A DNA stretch of 64,000 nt, taken from positions 1-64,000 of the forward strand of contig NZ_JARXWL010000005.1 in the NCBI RefSeq assembly GCF_029893325.1, written 5' to 3'. The notes beneath the pieces were generated by a model. That model did not search any database, had not been told where the DNA came from, and saw only the letters and a program-made list of their open reading frames with translations. Source of the DNA: Enterococcus sp. PF1-24 (GTDB taxonomy: Bacteria > Bacillota > Bacilli > Lactobacillales > Enterococcaceae). Shown in pieces: positions 16,437 through 25,715 of this stretch. Positions within the stretch are counted from its first letter, which is position 1. Every line of letters starts with the position of its first letter. The position numbers were made by a program, and so were the translations under genes.

Positions 16437-18098
16437 ATGAAGAAAAATCGTTTATTTGGGACTTTGTTAGTATGCACACTTGTCTTATCAGCTTGTGGCG
16501 GTAGCAAAGATGCTGCAACAGGTTCAACTGATAATGCTGGTGGCGGAAGTACTGAACAAGTTTTCAATAAAGCTGTACAGCAAGAAATGTCGACAGCGGA
16601 TTTATCACTGGCAACAGATACCATTAGTTTTAGTGTTTTGAACAATGTTTATGAAGGTTTGTATCGCTTGGATGCTGATAGTCAACCACAACCTGCTGGT
16701 GCGGCTGAAATGGCAGAAATTAGCGAAGATGGTTTAGTTTACAAATTGAAACTTAGAGAAGATGCGACTTGGTCAAATGGTGATCCTGTAACTGCAGCTG
16801 ATTATGTTTATGGCTGGCAAAGAACTGCTGATCCAGAAACAGGTTCAGAGTATGCTTATTTTTATGAAAAAGTTGCCAATGGCCCTGATGTAATTACTGG
16901 TGATAAACCAGTTACGGATTTAGGAATTAAAGCAATCGGTGATTATGAATTGGAAATTACTTTAGAGGCAGCAACACCGTATTTCCCTTATTTTTTAGCT
17001 TTCCCAAGTTTCTTCCCACAACATCAAGCAACTGTTGAGGAGTTTGGGGATGATTATGCTAAAACAAGTGAAAATGCAATTTATAATGGTCCCTTTGTTT
17101 TAGATAATTTTGATGGCCCAGGGGTAGATACTGACTGGAGCTACGTTAAAAATGATAAATACTGGGATGCTGAAACAGTCCAATTAGATACTATTAATGT
17201 AAGTGTAATTAAAGAAGCATCTACAGCTTATAACCTTTTTGAAGATGGTCAGATGCAAGATGTTATTTTGACAGGTGAATTAGCGCAACAAATGGCAAAT
17301 GACCCTGAATTTGTTAGTCAAAAAGAAGCAACTAGCTACTATATCGAATTGAATCAAATTGAAGAAGACTCACCATTCCGTAATGTTAATTTGCGAAAAG
17401 CAATTTCTTATGCAATTGACCGTGATGCTTTAGTTACACAAATTCTTGGGGATGGTTCAGTGGCTTCTGTAGGTTTAGTGCCTGAAGCGATGTCTTTCAA
17501 TCCTGAAACTGGCGAAGACTTCAGTAAAGATGTCGGCGTTAAAGTTGAACACGATGTTGAAAAAGCCCAAGAATATTGGGAAAAAGCTAAAGCCGAATTA
17601 GGGATTGATAGTTTACAATTTGAATTAATGTCATCTGATACCGATTCTACGAAGAAAATGACTGAGTATATTCAAGGGGTTCTACAAGAAAACCTTGAAG
17701 GTATGACTGTCAAATTAAGCCCAGTACCATTATCTGTCAGAATTGACCGTGGTAATAAAGGTGATTTTGATATTTTATTAGGTGGTTGGGGCGCTGACTA
17801 CGCTGATCCAAGTAGCTATTCAGATTTATTCGTAACAGGAAACTCTTACAACCGTGGTCGTTGGAGCAATGAAGAATATGATGTACTTGTGAAAGACGCA
17901 GCTGTTAAAAATGCCAATGATCCAGTTGCTCGTTGGCAAAATCTAATTGATGCTGAAAAAGTTATGCTAGATCAATTAGGTGTTATTCCGGTATATCAAA
18001 AAGCCGAAGGCCATATGCGAGCAACCAATCTTAAAGGAATTGTCGCTCATGCGGCAGGCGCACAATATGATTATAAATGGGCTTACATTGAAGAATAA
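16437..18098 (+). CDS. oppA: Oligopeptide-binding lipoprotein (OppA paralogue 2)
   Basis: The 553-residue protein has lipobox LSAC (Cys20) and the same SBP_bac_5 landmarks as its neighbours: NNVYEGLYRLD, VYGWQRTADPETGSEYAY, AIYNGPFVL, and VYQKAEGHMRA. ATG 16437 follows a GGGGGA site. It has its own promoter and a terminator at 18114-18150. Relative to paralogue 1 it is of identical length with many substitutions, so the copies are old enough to have diverged in ligand preference. Confidence 0.9.
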   Translation: MKKNRLFGTLLVCTLVLSACGGSKDAATGSTDNAGGGSTEQVFNKAVQQEMSTADLSLATDTISFSVLNNVYEGLYRLDADSQPQPAGAAEMAEISEDGLVYKLKLREDATWSNGDPVTAADYVYGWQRTADPETGSEYAYFYEKVANGPDVITGDKPVTDLGIKAIGDYELEITLEAATPYFPYFLAFPSFFPQHQATVEEFGDDYAKTSENAIYNGPFVLDNFDGPGVDTDWSYVKNDKYWDAETVQLDTINVSVIKEASTAYNLFEDGQMQDVILTGELAQQMANDPEFVSQKEATSYYIELNQIEEDSPFRNVNLRKAISYAIDRDALVTQILGDGSVASVGLVPEAMSFNPETGEDFSKDVGVKVEHDVEKAQEYWEKAKAELGIDSLQFELMSSDTDSTKKMTEYIQGVLQENLEGMTVKLSPVPLSVRIDRGNKGDFDILLGGWGADYADPSSYSDLFVTGNSYNRGRWSNEEYDVLVKDAAVKNANDPVARWQNLIDAEKVMLDQLGVIPVYQKAEGHMRATNLKGIVAHAAGAQYDYKWAYIEE

Positions 18099-18113
18099 GT
18101 ATTAATGAAAATA

Positions 18114-18150
18114 AGAACCAATCTGAATTTTGGCATTGGTTCTTTTTTTT
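18114..18150 (+). terminator. Terminator of oppA paralogue 2
   Basis: A 9-bp stem (18114-18122 with 18135-18143, loop of 12) runs into eight T residues. Confidence 0.8.
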
Positions 18151-18347
18151 ATTTTTTACTTTAAATCAATAAATCTGAGTTTATGAATAAATTTGAAAAA
18201 AAGTAGTATTATTTTTTTAGTTATTTATTCTTAAGTGAAATGGACTTTAACTTCTATAAACTGAGTGGAGATAAGATTTTTTCGACACTGTGTTGATTAA
18301 CTAGTTAAATTTAAAATTATTTTATTGATATTTTCGAAGTGAATATG

Positions 18348-18376
18348 TTGCTTTTTTAATGAAAATTCATTAAAAT
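18348..18376 (+). promoter_or_regulatory. Promoter of oppA paralogue 3
   Basis: TTGCTT (18348-18353), 17 bases, TAAAAT (18371-18376), followed by CTTAATTAA. The rest of the 339-base gap after oppA 2 shows no gene. Confidence 0.65.
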
Positions 18377-18400
18377 CTTAATTAACTTCAGAAAAACTTA

Positions 18401-18415
18401 ATCTTTCTGAAAATA
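18401..18415. promoter_or_regulatory. CodY-like box in the oppA 3 leader
   Basis: ATCTTTCTGAAAATA matches 12 of 15 positions of AATTTTCWGAAAATT and lies just after the expected transcription start. A weaker overlapping half (TTCAGAAAAA) lies 15 bases upstream. Confidence 0.4.
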
Positions 18416-18437
18416 AAAAATAGTAAGAGGTAATGTA

Positions 18438-20108
18438 ATGAAGAAAAGTGTTCTTTTTGGACTAACAGCAACTTGTGGTTTAGTTCTAAGTGCCTGTGGG
18501 GGCGGCTCTGATACAACAACTGATTCTGGTGCGGCTACTGGTGGAGATACTGGTAATCTTGCTAGTGAACAAATCTTCCGCTTTGTAGAATCACAAGAAA
18601 TGCCAACAGCGGATTTATCTTTAGCAACAGATGTAGTGAGTCATAACGCTTTAAATAGTTGTTATGAAGGCTTATACCGAGTAAATGCTGACCAAGAATT
18701 GGAACCAGCTGGGGCAGCTGAAATGGCTACACTTAGTGAAGATGGATTAACTTATACTGTTAAATTAAATGAAAAATCTGTTTGGACAAATGGTGATCCT
18801 GTAACAGCTGATGATTATGTGTATGGTTGGCAACGGACTGCTAATCCAGAAACTGCATCTGAATATGCATTTTTCTTTGAAAACTTAGCAAACGGTAAAG
18901 AAGTGGTTGCTGGTGAAAAACCAGTTTCTGAATTAGGAATTAAAGCTGTAAGTGATTATGAATTAGAAATTACTTTAGCTAAACCAACACCTTATTTTGA
19001 ATATTTAATGGCATTCCCTAACTTCTTCCCACAACATCAAGCAACTGTGGAAGAATTTGGAGATAAATATGCATCTGATAGTGATAAAGCAATCTATAAT
19101 GGCCCATTTACTTTAGCTGAATTTGATGGACCTGGGATTGATACTGAATGGTCTTACGTGAAGAATCCTGATTACTGGGATGCTGAAAACGTTAAATTAG
19201 ATGCTGTTGAAGTAACAGTAGTTAAAGAAAGCTCAACTGCTTTGAATTTATTTGAAGATGGTCAAGTTGATGATATTACTTTATCTGGTGAATTAGCACA
19301 ACAAATGGCGAACGATCCACGTATGGTAAGTGAGATGGAAGGTTCTGTTTTCTATCTTGAGTACAATCAAAGAGCGGAAGACTCACCATTGAAAAATGTT
19401 GATTTACGTAAAGCTGTATCTTACTGTATCGACCGTGATTCATTTGTAAACAACATTATTTCAAATGGTTCATTAGCTGCTTATCATCTAATTCCAGTTG
19501 ATTTAGTTTTTGATGAATCTGGTAAAGATTTTGTTGACCAAGTAAGCACTAAAGCAGATTTCGATGTTGATAAAGCTAAAGAACATTGGGCTAAAGCGAA
19601 AAAAGATTTAGGCGTAGAAACTTTAGAAGTTGAAATTTTAGCGGATGATTCTGAACGTGGTAAGAAAATTGCAGAATATCTACAAGGTGCTTTAGAAGAG
19701 AACTTAGAAGGTATGAAAGTTAAAGTAAGTACTGTACCATTTGCAGTTCGTTTAGATCGTTCAAATAATGGTGATTTTGATATCGTTATGACTGGCTGGG
19801 GAGCTGACTATGCTGATCCAAGTAGCTTCTTAGATTTATTTGCTACAGATGGTTCTTATAACCGTGGGAAATGGACGAATGCAGAATATGATGCATTACT
19901 AGAAAAAATGGCTGTAACAGATGCATTAGATGCTGATAAACGTTGGGAAGATATGATTGAAGCTTCTGATATCATTATGGATGAAGCGGCAATTGCGCCA
20001 GTTTATCAAAAAGCTGAAGCACATATGCGTGCTGAAAACGTAAAAGGTATGGTTCACCATGCTTCAGGCGTAAAACGTGACTTCAAATGGATTTATATTG
20101 AAGAGTAA
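18438..20108 (+). CDS. oppA: Oligopeptide-binding lipoprotein (OppA paralogue 3)
   Basis: The 556-residue lipoprotein has lipobox LSAC (Cys20) and SBP_bac_5 motifs NSCYEGLYRVN, VYGWQRTANPETASEYAF, AIYNGPFTL and VYQKAEAHMRA. ATG 18438 follows AAGAGG. It is closest to oppBCDF but is separated from it by a terminator and a minus-strand gene, so its expression is uncoupled from the permease genes. It probably shares OppBCDF with the other two binding proteins, since no second permease set is present in the window. Confidence 0.9.
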   Translation: MKKSVLFGLTATCGLVLSACGGGSDTTTDSGAATGGDTGNLASEQIFRFVESQEMPTADLSLATDVVSHNALNSCYEGLYRVNADQELEPAGAAEMATLSEDGLTYTVKLNEKSVWTNGDPVTADDYVYGWQRTANPETASEYAFFFENLANGKEVVAGEKPVSELGIKAVSDYELEITLAKPTPYFEYLMAFPNFFPQHQATVEEFGDKYASDSDKAIYNGPFTLAEFDGPGIDTEWSYVKNPDYWDAENVKLDAVEVTVVKESSTALNLFEDGQVDDITLSGELAQQMANDPRMVSEMEGSVFYLEYNQRAEDSPLKNVDLRKAVSYCIDRDSFVNNIISNGSLAAYHLIPVDLVFDESGKDFVDQVSTKADFDVDKAKEHWAKAKKDLGVETLEVEILADDSERGKKIAEYLQGALEENLEGMKVKVSTVPFAVRLDRSNNGDFDIVMTGWGADYADPSSFLDLFATDGSYNRGKWTNAEYDALLEKMAVTDALDADKRWEDMIEASDIIMDEAAIAPVYQKAEAHMRAENVKGMVHHASGVKRDFKWIYIEE

Positions 20109-20130
20109 ACTATATAGTAATCAAGATAAA

Positions 20131-20170
20131 AAAAGTGAGGCTGGAAAAGCTTTCCAGCCTCATAACTTTT
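20131..20170. terminator. Bidirectional terminator after oppA 3
   Basis: An 11-bp perfect core stem (20137-20147 with 20151-20161) has a long T run on the minus strand (A run 20128-20134) and a weaker AACTTTT on the plus strand. Confidence 0.8.
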
Positions 20171-20184
20171 AAAGGATGATTTAC

Positions 20185-20529
20185 TTATAAGTAAGCAATT
20201 GCAAGAAAAATAAGTGATGTTAATAAGAGACAGCCCGCGGTTAATAACCATAATTTATACGATTGCCCACCGACTTCGGAGAGTTTTGTATAAGGTTGGC
20301 TTCTTTTTTCTTTTCGAGCAAGAGCTGTACGCATCGATTGTTGGAAAAAATCAAAGAAACCAGAGGCAAAGACCGTTAAAGCACCACCAATGATTACAAA
20401 AAGTAAAGTAAACATAAATAGATGGTTGGATAATGTTTCGAAAGACAAATTTTTTTGGTAAATTGCAATTAAAATACTTACTAATAGGCAAATAAGTGAT
20501 ATAATTATAGGATAGGGCTTCTTTTTCAA
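20185..20529 (-). CDS. Small membrane protein, DUF3899-like
   Basis: The 114-residue protein has three hydrophobic segments (about 5-25, 35-60 and 92-113) around a basic loop with FFDFFQQSMRTALARKEKR. The pattern resembles DUF3899 membrane proteins of unknown function. The likely start is TTG 20529 with only a weak ribosome binding site (AGATGTGA), so the start is uncertain. It is a single gene opposite the opp genes, without obvious functional relation to them. Confidence 0.6.
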   Translation of the reverse strand: MKKKPYPIIISLICLLVSILIAIYQKNLSFETLSNHLFMFTLLFVIIGGALTVFASGFFDFFQQSMRTALARKEKRSQPYTKLSEVGGQSYKLWLLTAGCLLLTSLIFLAIAYL

Positions 20530-20661
20530 AGTGGATTCACATCTTTTCTTTTTGTCTAGTTTTTGGAATATTCTCTTAATCAGAGGGTTCCTGTGGCTTT
20601 ACATATTCTACTTTATCTAATTTACAAAAGAAAGTCAAAAATGCTTTAGGAGGCGGAAATA

Positions 20662-21603
20662 TTGAGTGACTTTATTAAATATTTCTTGAAGCGTGTATTT
20701 TTCATGATTATTACGTTGTGGTTGATTGCGACTATTACGTTCTTTTTAATGAAATTATTACCAGGAACACCATACACCAATCAAGAAAAATTAAGTGCCC
20801 AAACAATTGAACTGTTAAATAAACAAAACGGCTTGGATAAGCCTGTAGTAGTTCAATATGGGATTTACTTAAAAAATCTCGTGCAAGGGAATTTTGGGAT
20901 TTCATTCCAATTTAAAAATCAACCAGTAGCGAATTTGCTATCTGCACGAATTGGACCTTCTATACAGCTTGGGTTGCAAGCCGTATTACTAGGAACCTTT
21001 GTGGGAATTATTTTGGGTGTTATTGCAGCGATGAAGCAAAATACAATTGTTGATACTTTAGCAACTTTAGTGGCAATTTTAGGTCGTTCAATTCCTAACT
21101 TTGTTTTTGCGGTATTATTGCAATATATTTTCTCAATCAAATTTAAATTGTTACCAATTGCTCAATGGAATGGTTTCAAATATACGATTTTACCAACGAT
21201 CGCTTTAGCCATGTCGCCGTTAGCCGATTCGGCACGTTTTATTCGGACTGAGATGGTAGAAGTGTTGCATAGTGACTATGTTGAATTAGCTCGTTCTAAA
21301 GGTTTGAGCCGTTGGCAAGTAGCATTCCGTCATGGCTTACGCAATAGTTTAATTCCTTTACTAACTTTATTAGGTCCATTAACAGTTGGTTTGATGACTG
21401 GATCTTTAGTAGTAGAAAATATTTTTGCGATTCCTGGTATCGGGGAACAATTTACAAAATCAATTATGACAAATGACTATCCAACAATTATGGCAGTAAC
21501 GATGATGTACTCTACTTTATTAGTAGTTGTTATTTTAGTCGTGGATGTTTTATATGGATTAGTTGATCCACGTATTCGTATTACAGGGGGGAGCAAAGGC
21601 TAA
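20662..21603 (+). CDS. oppB: Oligopeptide ABC transporter permease OppB
   Basis: The 313-residue inner-membrane permease has six helices and the ATPase-docking loop ARSKGLSRWQVAFRHGLRNSLIP (around 211-233). The first helix is followed by LPGTPYTNQEKLS, as in OppB. The start is TTG 20662 after TTAGGAGGCGG. It is first in oppB-oppC-oppD-oppF and its stop overlaps the oppC start by one base. Confidence 0.95.
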   Translation: MSDFIKYFLKRVFFMIITLWLIATITFFLMKLLPGTPYTNQEKLSAQTIELLNKQNGLDKPVVVQYGIYLKNLVQGNFGISFQFKNQPVANLLSARIGPSIQLGLQAVLLGTFVGIILGVIAAMKQNTIVDTLATLVAILGRSIPNFVFAVLLQYIFSIKFKLLPIAQWNGFKYTILPTIALAMSPLADSARFIRTEMVEVLHSDYVELARSKGLSRWQVAFRHGLRNSLIPLLTLLGPLTVGLMTGSLVVENIFAIPGIGEQFTKSIMTNDYPTIMAVTMMYSTLLVVVILVVDVLYGLVDPRIRITGGSKG

Positions 21604-22652
21604 TGGAAAGTTTTAAATTAAATCAATTACCAGATAAAATTAAAAATCTACCTGCTTCCAAATTTCAACCATTAGCAACTGACAGCGTTGCTGAACGGGA
21701 AAAAATTGCGGCTCCTTCATTAAACTTCTTCCAAGATTCTTGGCGTCGTTTGAAAAAAAATAAAGCAGCAGTAATTTCGTTAAGCATTTTAATTTTAATC
21801 ATCCTGATCGCGATTATTACAATCTTTGTTTCTCCTCAGGATCCAACAAAACAAAATGTAAATTATACTAATCTACCACCACGAATTCCTGGTTTAAACA
21901 TTAATGGTTTAAACGGTAAAGCGATGGTTGGCGGACAATTAGTAGATAAATACGCTCAAGCTAAAGTTCCAGATGATGTTAATTACTTTTTAGGAACAGA
22001 TAGTTTAGGTCGTGATGTGTTAAGTCGTCTATTTATGGGAACACGAGTTTCATTAATTATTGCCTTTGTTGCTGCCTTATTTGATATCGTATTTGGGGTA
22101 ACTTATGGTTTGATTTCTGGTTTACTTGGCGGACGGATTGATAATATTATGCAACGTTTCTTAGAAGTATTATCAGGTATTCCTAACTTAGTTGTAATGA
22201 TTTTGATGCTAGTTGTATTTGAACCTGGGATTTTCTCAATTATTGCAGCGATGGCAATTACTAACTGGATTTCAATGGCACGGGTTGTGCGGGCACAGAC
22301 CTTGAAGTTAAAAGACCAAGAATTTGTCTTGGCGGCGTTAACTTTAGGGGAATCTAAATTTAAGATTGCCTTTAAACATATTTTGCCAAATATTTCTAGT
22401 GTGATTATTGTACAAATGATGTTTAGTATCCCATCAGCAATTTTCTTCGAAGCGTTCTTAAGTTTCATCGGTTTAGGTTTATCTGCACCGACTGCTTCAT
22501 TGGGAACTTTGTTGAATGAAGGCTACAAAACTTTCCGCTATTTACCATATTTAATGTGGGTACCAGCTGTAACCTTGTCAGTAATTATGATTTGTTTTAA
22601 CTTGTTGGCAGATGGTTTACGTGATGCATTTGATCCGAAAATGAAAGAGTGA
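21603..22652 (+). CDS. oppC: Oligopeptide ABC transporter permease OppC
   Basis: The 349-residue permease has an N-terminal cytosolic tail of about 55 residues (with FFQDSWRRLKKNKAAV just before the first helix), six helices, FLGTDSLGRDVLSRL and the docking loop AALTLGESKFKIAFKHILPN. ATG 21603 overlaps the oppB stop (TAATG), showing translational coupling. It pairs with OppB to form the channel. Confidence 0.95.
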   Translation: MESFKLNQLPDKIKNLPASKFQPLATDSVAEREKIAAPSLNFFQDSWRRLKKNKAAVISLSILILIILIAIITIFVSPQDPTKQNVNYTNLPPRIPGLNINGLNGKAMVGGQLVDKYAQAKVPDDVNYFLGTDSLGRDVLSRLFMGTRVSLIIAFVAALFDIVFGVTYGLISGLLGGRIDNIMQRFLEVLSGIPNLVVMILMLVVFEPGIFSIIAAMAITNWISMARVVRAQTLKLKDQEFVLAALTLGESKFKIAFKHILPNISSVIIVQMMFSIPSAIFFEAFLSFIGLGLSAPTASLGTLLNEGYKTFRYLPYLMWVPAVTLSVIMICFNLLADGLRDAFDPKMKE

Positions 22653-23704
22653 TGAATTTGAAAAAAGTACTTGAAGTAAAAGACTTAAAGATTTCTTTCG
22701 ATACTTTCGCTGGTAAAGTGCATGCTATTCGTGGCGTAAGCTTTGATTTATATGAAGGAGAGACCTTAGCAATTGTAGGGGAATCTGGAAGTGGTAAATC
22801 TGTAACTACGCGTAGTATTATGCGATTGCTTTCTAGCAATGCTAATATTGATAATGGTGAAATCTTATTTAAAGGCGCTAATATCGTTAAGAAATCAGAA
22901 AAAGAAATGCAAAGTATTCGTGGTAAAGAAATTGCCATGATTTTCCAAGACCCAATGACTTCTTTAGATCCTACAATGCCAATCGGTAAACAAGTAGCGG
23001 AGTCATTAATTAAACATAATAAAGTTTCTAAAAAAGAAGGTTTAAAAGCAGCCTTAGATTTATTAAATCTAGTAGGGATTCCTAATGCTGAAAAACGTTT
23101 GAAAAACTATCCTCATCAGTTTTCTGGTGGTCAACGTCAACGGATTGTTATTGCGATTGCGTTAATCTGTTATCCAGAAGTTTTAATTGCTGATGAACCA
23201 ACAACGGCGTTGGATGTAACGATTCAAGCACAAATTTTGGAATTAATGAAAGAAATTCAAGGTAAAATTAATACCTCAATTATCTTTATCACCCATGATT
23301 TAGGGGTAGTCGCTAATGTAGCTGACCGGGTAGCGGTTATGTACGGGGGACGTATTGTGGAAGTGGGAACTTCAGAAGAAATTTTCTACAATCCACAACA
23401 TCCTTATACTTGGGGCTTACTAGGTTCTATGCCGACATTAGAAGGCACAGAAGACCGTTTGTACGCAATTCCTGGTTCGCCACCGGATTTATTAGCGCCA
23501 CCAACTGGTGATGCTTTCTATCCACGAAATGAATTTGCAATGCAAATTGATACTGAAGAAGCACCTCCTTATTTTGAAATTTCTAGTACACATCAAGCGG
23601 CGACTTGGTTGTTAGCACCACAAGCACCAAAAGTAGAACCGCCGTTAGAAATTCAGCGCCGCTGGAAGATTTTCCAAGAAAAACAAGCAGCTAAAAAAGG
23701 GTAA
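22652..23704 (+). CDS. oppD: Oligopeptide ABC transporter ATPase OppD
   Basis: The 350-residue ATPase has Walker A GESGSGKS (about 41-48), signature [14 protein letters not shown], Walker B VLIADEPTTALD and the C-terminal PGSPPDLLAPPTGDAF region typical of OppD. The start is ambiguous: ATG 22652 overlaps the oppC stop (TGATG); GTG 22649 or TTG 22658 are alternatives, the last having the better-spaced GAGTGA. Confidence 0.93.
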   Translation: MNLKKVLEVKDLKISFDTFAGKVHAIRGVSFDLYEGETLAIVGESGSGKSVTTRSIMRLLSSNANIDNGEILFKGANIVKKSEKEMQSIRGKEIAMIFQDPMTSLDPTMPIGKQVAESLIKHNKVSKKEGLKAALDLLNLVGIPNAEKRLKNYPHQFSGGQRQRIVIAIALICYPEVLIADEPTTALDVTIQAQILELMKEIQGKINTSIIFITHDLGVVANVADRVAVMYGGRIVEVGTSEEIFYNPQHPYTWGLLGSMPTLEGTEDRLYAIPGSPPDLLAPPTGDAFYPRNEFAMQIDTEEAPPYFEISSTHQAATWLLAPQAPKVEPPLEIQRRWKIFQEKQAAKKG

Positions 23705-23716
23705 AGGAGTGGAAGC

Positions 23717-24658
23717 ATGTCAGATAAAATTTTATTAGATGTAAAAGGACTAAAACAATATTTTAATGTTGGCCGTCCTGATGAAGTAAAAGCTGTAGAT
23801 GATGTAACTTTCCACATTTACGAAGGTGAAACTTTTGGCTTGGTTGGTGAATCAGGTAGTGGTAAATCTACAACTGGCCGGACAATTATTCGTCTAAATG
23901 AACCAACAGGTGGCGAAGTAATTTTTGAAGGCAAAGATGTTACGAAAATAAAAGGCAAAGAAGAATTACGTAAATTCCGTCGGGAAGTGCAAATGATTTT
24001 CCAAGATCCTTATGCTTCTTTAAATCCACGGATGAAAGTTAATGATATTATTGCTGAAGGTATTGATATTAATGGCTTAGCAAAATCAACTGAAGAACGA
24101 AATGCTCGCGTAAACGAGCTTTTAAAAACAGTTGGTTTAGATCCAAACCATGGGACGCGTTATCCCCATGAATTTTCTGGTGGTCAACGTCAACGGATTG
24201 GGATTGCAAGAGCCTTAGCAGTAAAACCACGTTTTATTATTTGTGATGAACCAATTTCTGCTTTGGATGTATCTATTCAAGCACAGGTTGTTAACTTATT
24301 ACAAGATTTACAACATGATCAAAATCTAACTTATTTATTTATCGCCCATGATTTATCAATGGTTAAACACATCAGTGACCGGATTGGTGTTATGCACGGT
24401 GGTAAATTGTTAGAAGTTGGTACAAGTGATGAAATTTATAACTATGGTGTTCATCCATATACAGAAAGTTTACTTTCTGCAATTCCGTTACCAGATCCAG
24501 ATTACGAACGAACTCGTACTCGGATTAAATATGATGATTCTGTTGAAAAAGACGGCCAAGTTCGGACGTTGAAAGAAATTACAGACGGTCATTATGTTTA
24601 TGCAAGTGACGCTGAAGTTAAATTTTATCGTGATAAAATTCAAGCTAAAAAAGCTTAA
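23717..24658 (+). CDS. oppF: Oligopeptide ABC transporter ATPase OppF
   Basis: This 313-residue second ATPase has Walker [10 protein letters not shown] (about 43-51), [12 protein letters not shown], signature [14 protein letters not shown] and Walker [13 protein letters not shown]. OppD and OppF form the heterodimeric motor. ATG 23717 follows AAGGAG. It ends the operon before a terminator at 24665-24702. Confidence 0.95.
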   Translation: MSDKILLDVKGLKQYFNVGRPDEVKAVDDVTFHIYEGETFGLVGESGSGKSTTGRTIIRLNEPTGGEVIFEGKDVTKIKGKEELRKFRREVQMIFQDPYASLNPRMKVNDIIAEGIDINGLAKSTEERNARVNELLKTVGLDPNHGTRYPHEFSGGQRQRIGIARALAVKPRFIICDEPISALDVSIQAQVVNLLQDLQHDQNLTYLFIAHDLSMVKHISDRIGVMHGGKLLEVGTSDEIYNYGVHPYTESLLSAIPLPDPDYERTRTRIKYDDSVEKDGQVRTLKEITDGHYVYASDAEVKFYRDKIQAKKA

Positions 24659-24664
24659 AATTAG

Positions 24665-24703
24665 AAAAGCAGGATTTTCATTTTTGGAAATCCTGCTTTT
24701 TTG
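24665..24703 (+). terminator. Terminator of oppBCDF
   Basis: A 13-bp perfect stem (24665-24677 with 24688-24700) is followed by further T residues. Confidence 0.9.
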
Positions 24704-24751
24704 TATAATTACAGAAGTTTTTGATAAAAAGGATTTTTTTTGAATAGAAAT

Positions 24752-24808
24752 TTGGTCTATACTAATTGACGGGAACAGAAAAAAGCAATATAATTGGACT
24801 ATACCGAA
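24752..24808 (+). promoter_or_regulatory. nagB promoter flanked by two NagR-type operators
   Basis: The promoter is TTGACG (24766-24771), 17 bases, TATAAT (24789-24794). On its left TTTGGTCTATACTAAT (24752-24766 region) overlaps the -35; on its right ATTGGACTATACCGAA (24793-24808) covers the start of transcription. Both are imperfect dyads sharing TTGG-CTATAC, like the dre operators of GntR-family NagR/YvoA regulators. The promoter is strong evidence; the regulator is inferred. Confidence 0.65.
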
Positions 24809-24859
24809 ATGAACTTGAAAAATTTACATATTAATAAAAATGAAATGGGGAGATTTATC

Positions 24860-25561
24860 ATGGAAATTATTCGCGTGAAAGATGCACTTGAAGGTGGCCA
24901 AAAGGCTTACGAACTTATCCAAACAGCAATGACTAATGGCGCTAAAGTTTTAGGTTTAGCAACAGGTAGTACACCAGAAGGTTTATATGCAAGTATGGTG
25001 GCTAGTGATACTGATTATTCTGATATGACATCAATCAATTTAGATGAGTATGTTGGTTTAGGAATTGAAGATGAACAAAGCTACCGAACTTTTATGAATC
25101 AACAATTATTCAATCAAAAACCATTTAAAGAAACTTTTGTACCTAACGGCAAAGCTACTGATTTACAAGGAGAATGTCAACGTTACAATCAAGTAATTGC
25201 TGAACATCCAATTGATTTACAAATTTTAGGAATTGGTCAAAATGGTCATATTGGTTTTAACGAACCTGGCACCTCTTTTGATTCTGAAACACAAGTAGTA
25301 GAATTAACTGAATCAACAATCAATGCTAACAAACGTTACTTTGAAAAAGTTGAAGATGTGCCAACAAAAGCAATTTCTATGGGGATTGCCTCTATTATGA
25401 CAAGTAAAAAAATCGTTTTAATGGCATTTGGTGAAGCCAAAGCTGATGCGATTGCGGGGATGATTAATGGTCCTCTTTCAGAAGATTTACCTGCTAGTGC
25501 TTTGCAAAAACACAATGACGTAGTTGTAATTCTTGATGATGCAGCTGCTGCTAAATTATAA
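24860..25561 (+). CDS. nagB: Glucosamine-6-phosphate deaminase
   Basis: The 233-residue cytosolic enzyme converts glucosamine-6-phosphate to fructose-6-phosphate and ammonia, the last step of amino-sugar use. Diagnostic motifs are [36 protein letters not shown] and a C-terminal [11 protein letters not shown] chose ATG 24860, eight bases after GGGGAG; reading upstream to 24794 would run back into the promoter and the right-hand operator. The length suits the short Gram-positive NagB. It has its own promoter and terminator. Confidence 0.95.
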   Translation: MEIIRVKDALEGGQKAYELIQTAMTNGAKVLGLATGSTPEGLYASMVASDTDYSDMTSINLDEYVGLGIEDEQSYRTFMNQQLFNQKPFKETFVPNGKATDLQGECQRYNQVIAEHPIDLQILGIGQNGHIGFNEPGTSFDSETQVVELTESTINANKRYFEKVEDVPTKAISMGIASIMTSKKIVLMAFGEAKADAIAGMINGPLSEDLPASALQKHNDVVVILDDAAAAKL

Positions 25562-25570
25562 TTAAAAATA

Positions 25571-25613
25571 AAAAAGTGAGATAAGTTAATAATTGACTTA
25601 TCTCACTTTTTTA
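25571..25613 (+). terminator. Terminator of nagB
   Basis: A 16-bp perfect stem (25571-25586 with 25596-25611) is followed by T residues. Confidence 0.92.
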
Positions 25614-25715
25614 TTAAAGAAAGCTTCATTTTTTAAGCGATTTTATGATATAGTTAAGGAAAAGAGACCGAAAAAACGACTAGTTGAAGGTTATGAATTA
25701 GGGAGGACTATTTTA

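Noticed and set aside
24794-24859. N-terminal extension of NagB
   Set aside because: It would start inside the promoter and operator, while a well-spaced ATG with GGGGAG exists at 24860 and gives the normal protein length.
25593-25715. N-terminal extension of the tyrosine phosphatase
   Set aside because: It would begin inside the nagB terminator stem. The ATG at 25716 has a good ribosome binding site.
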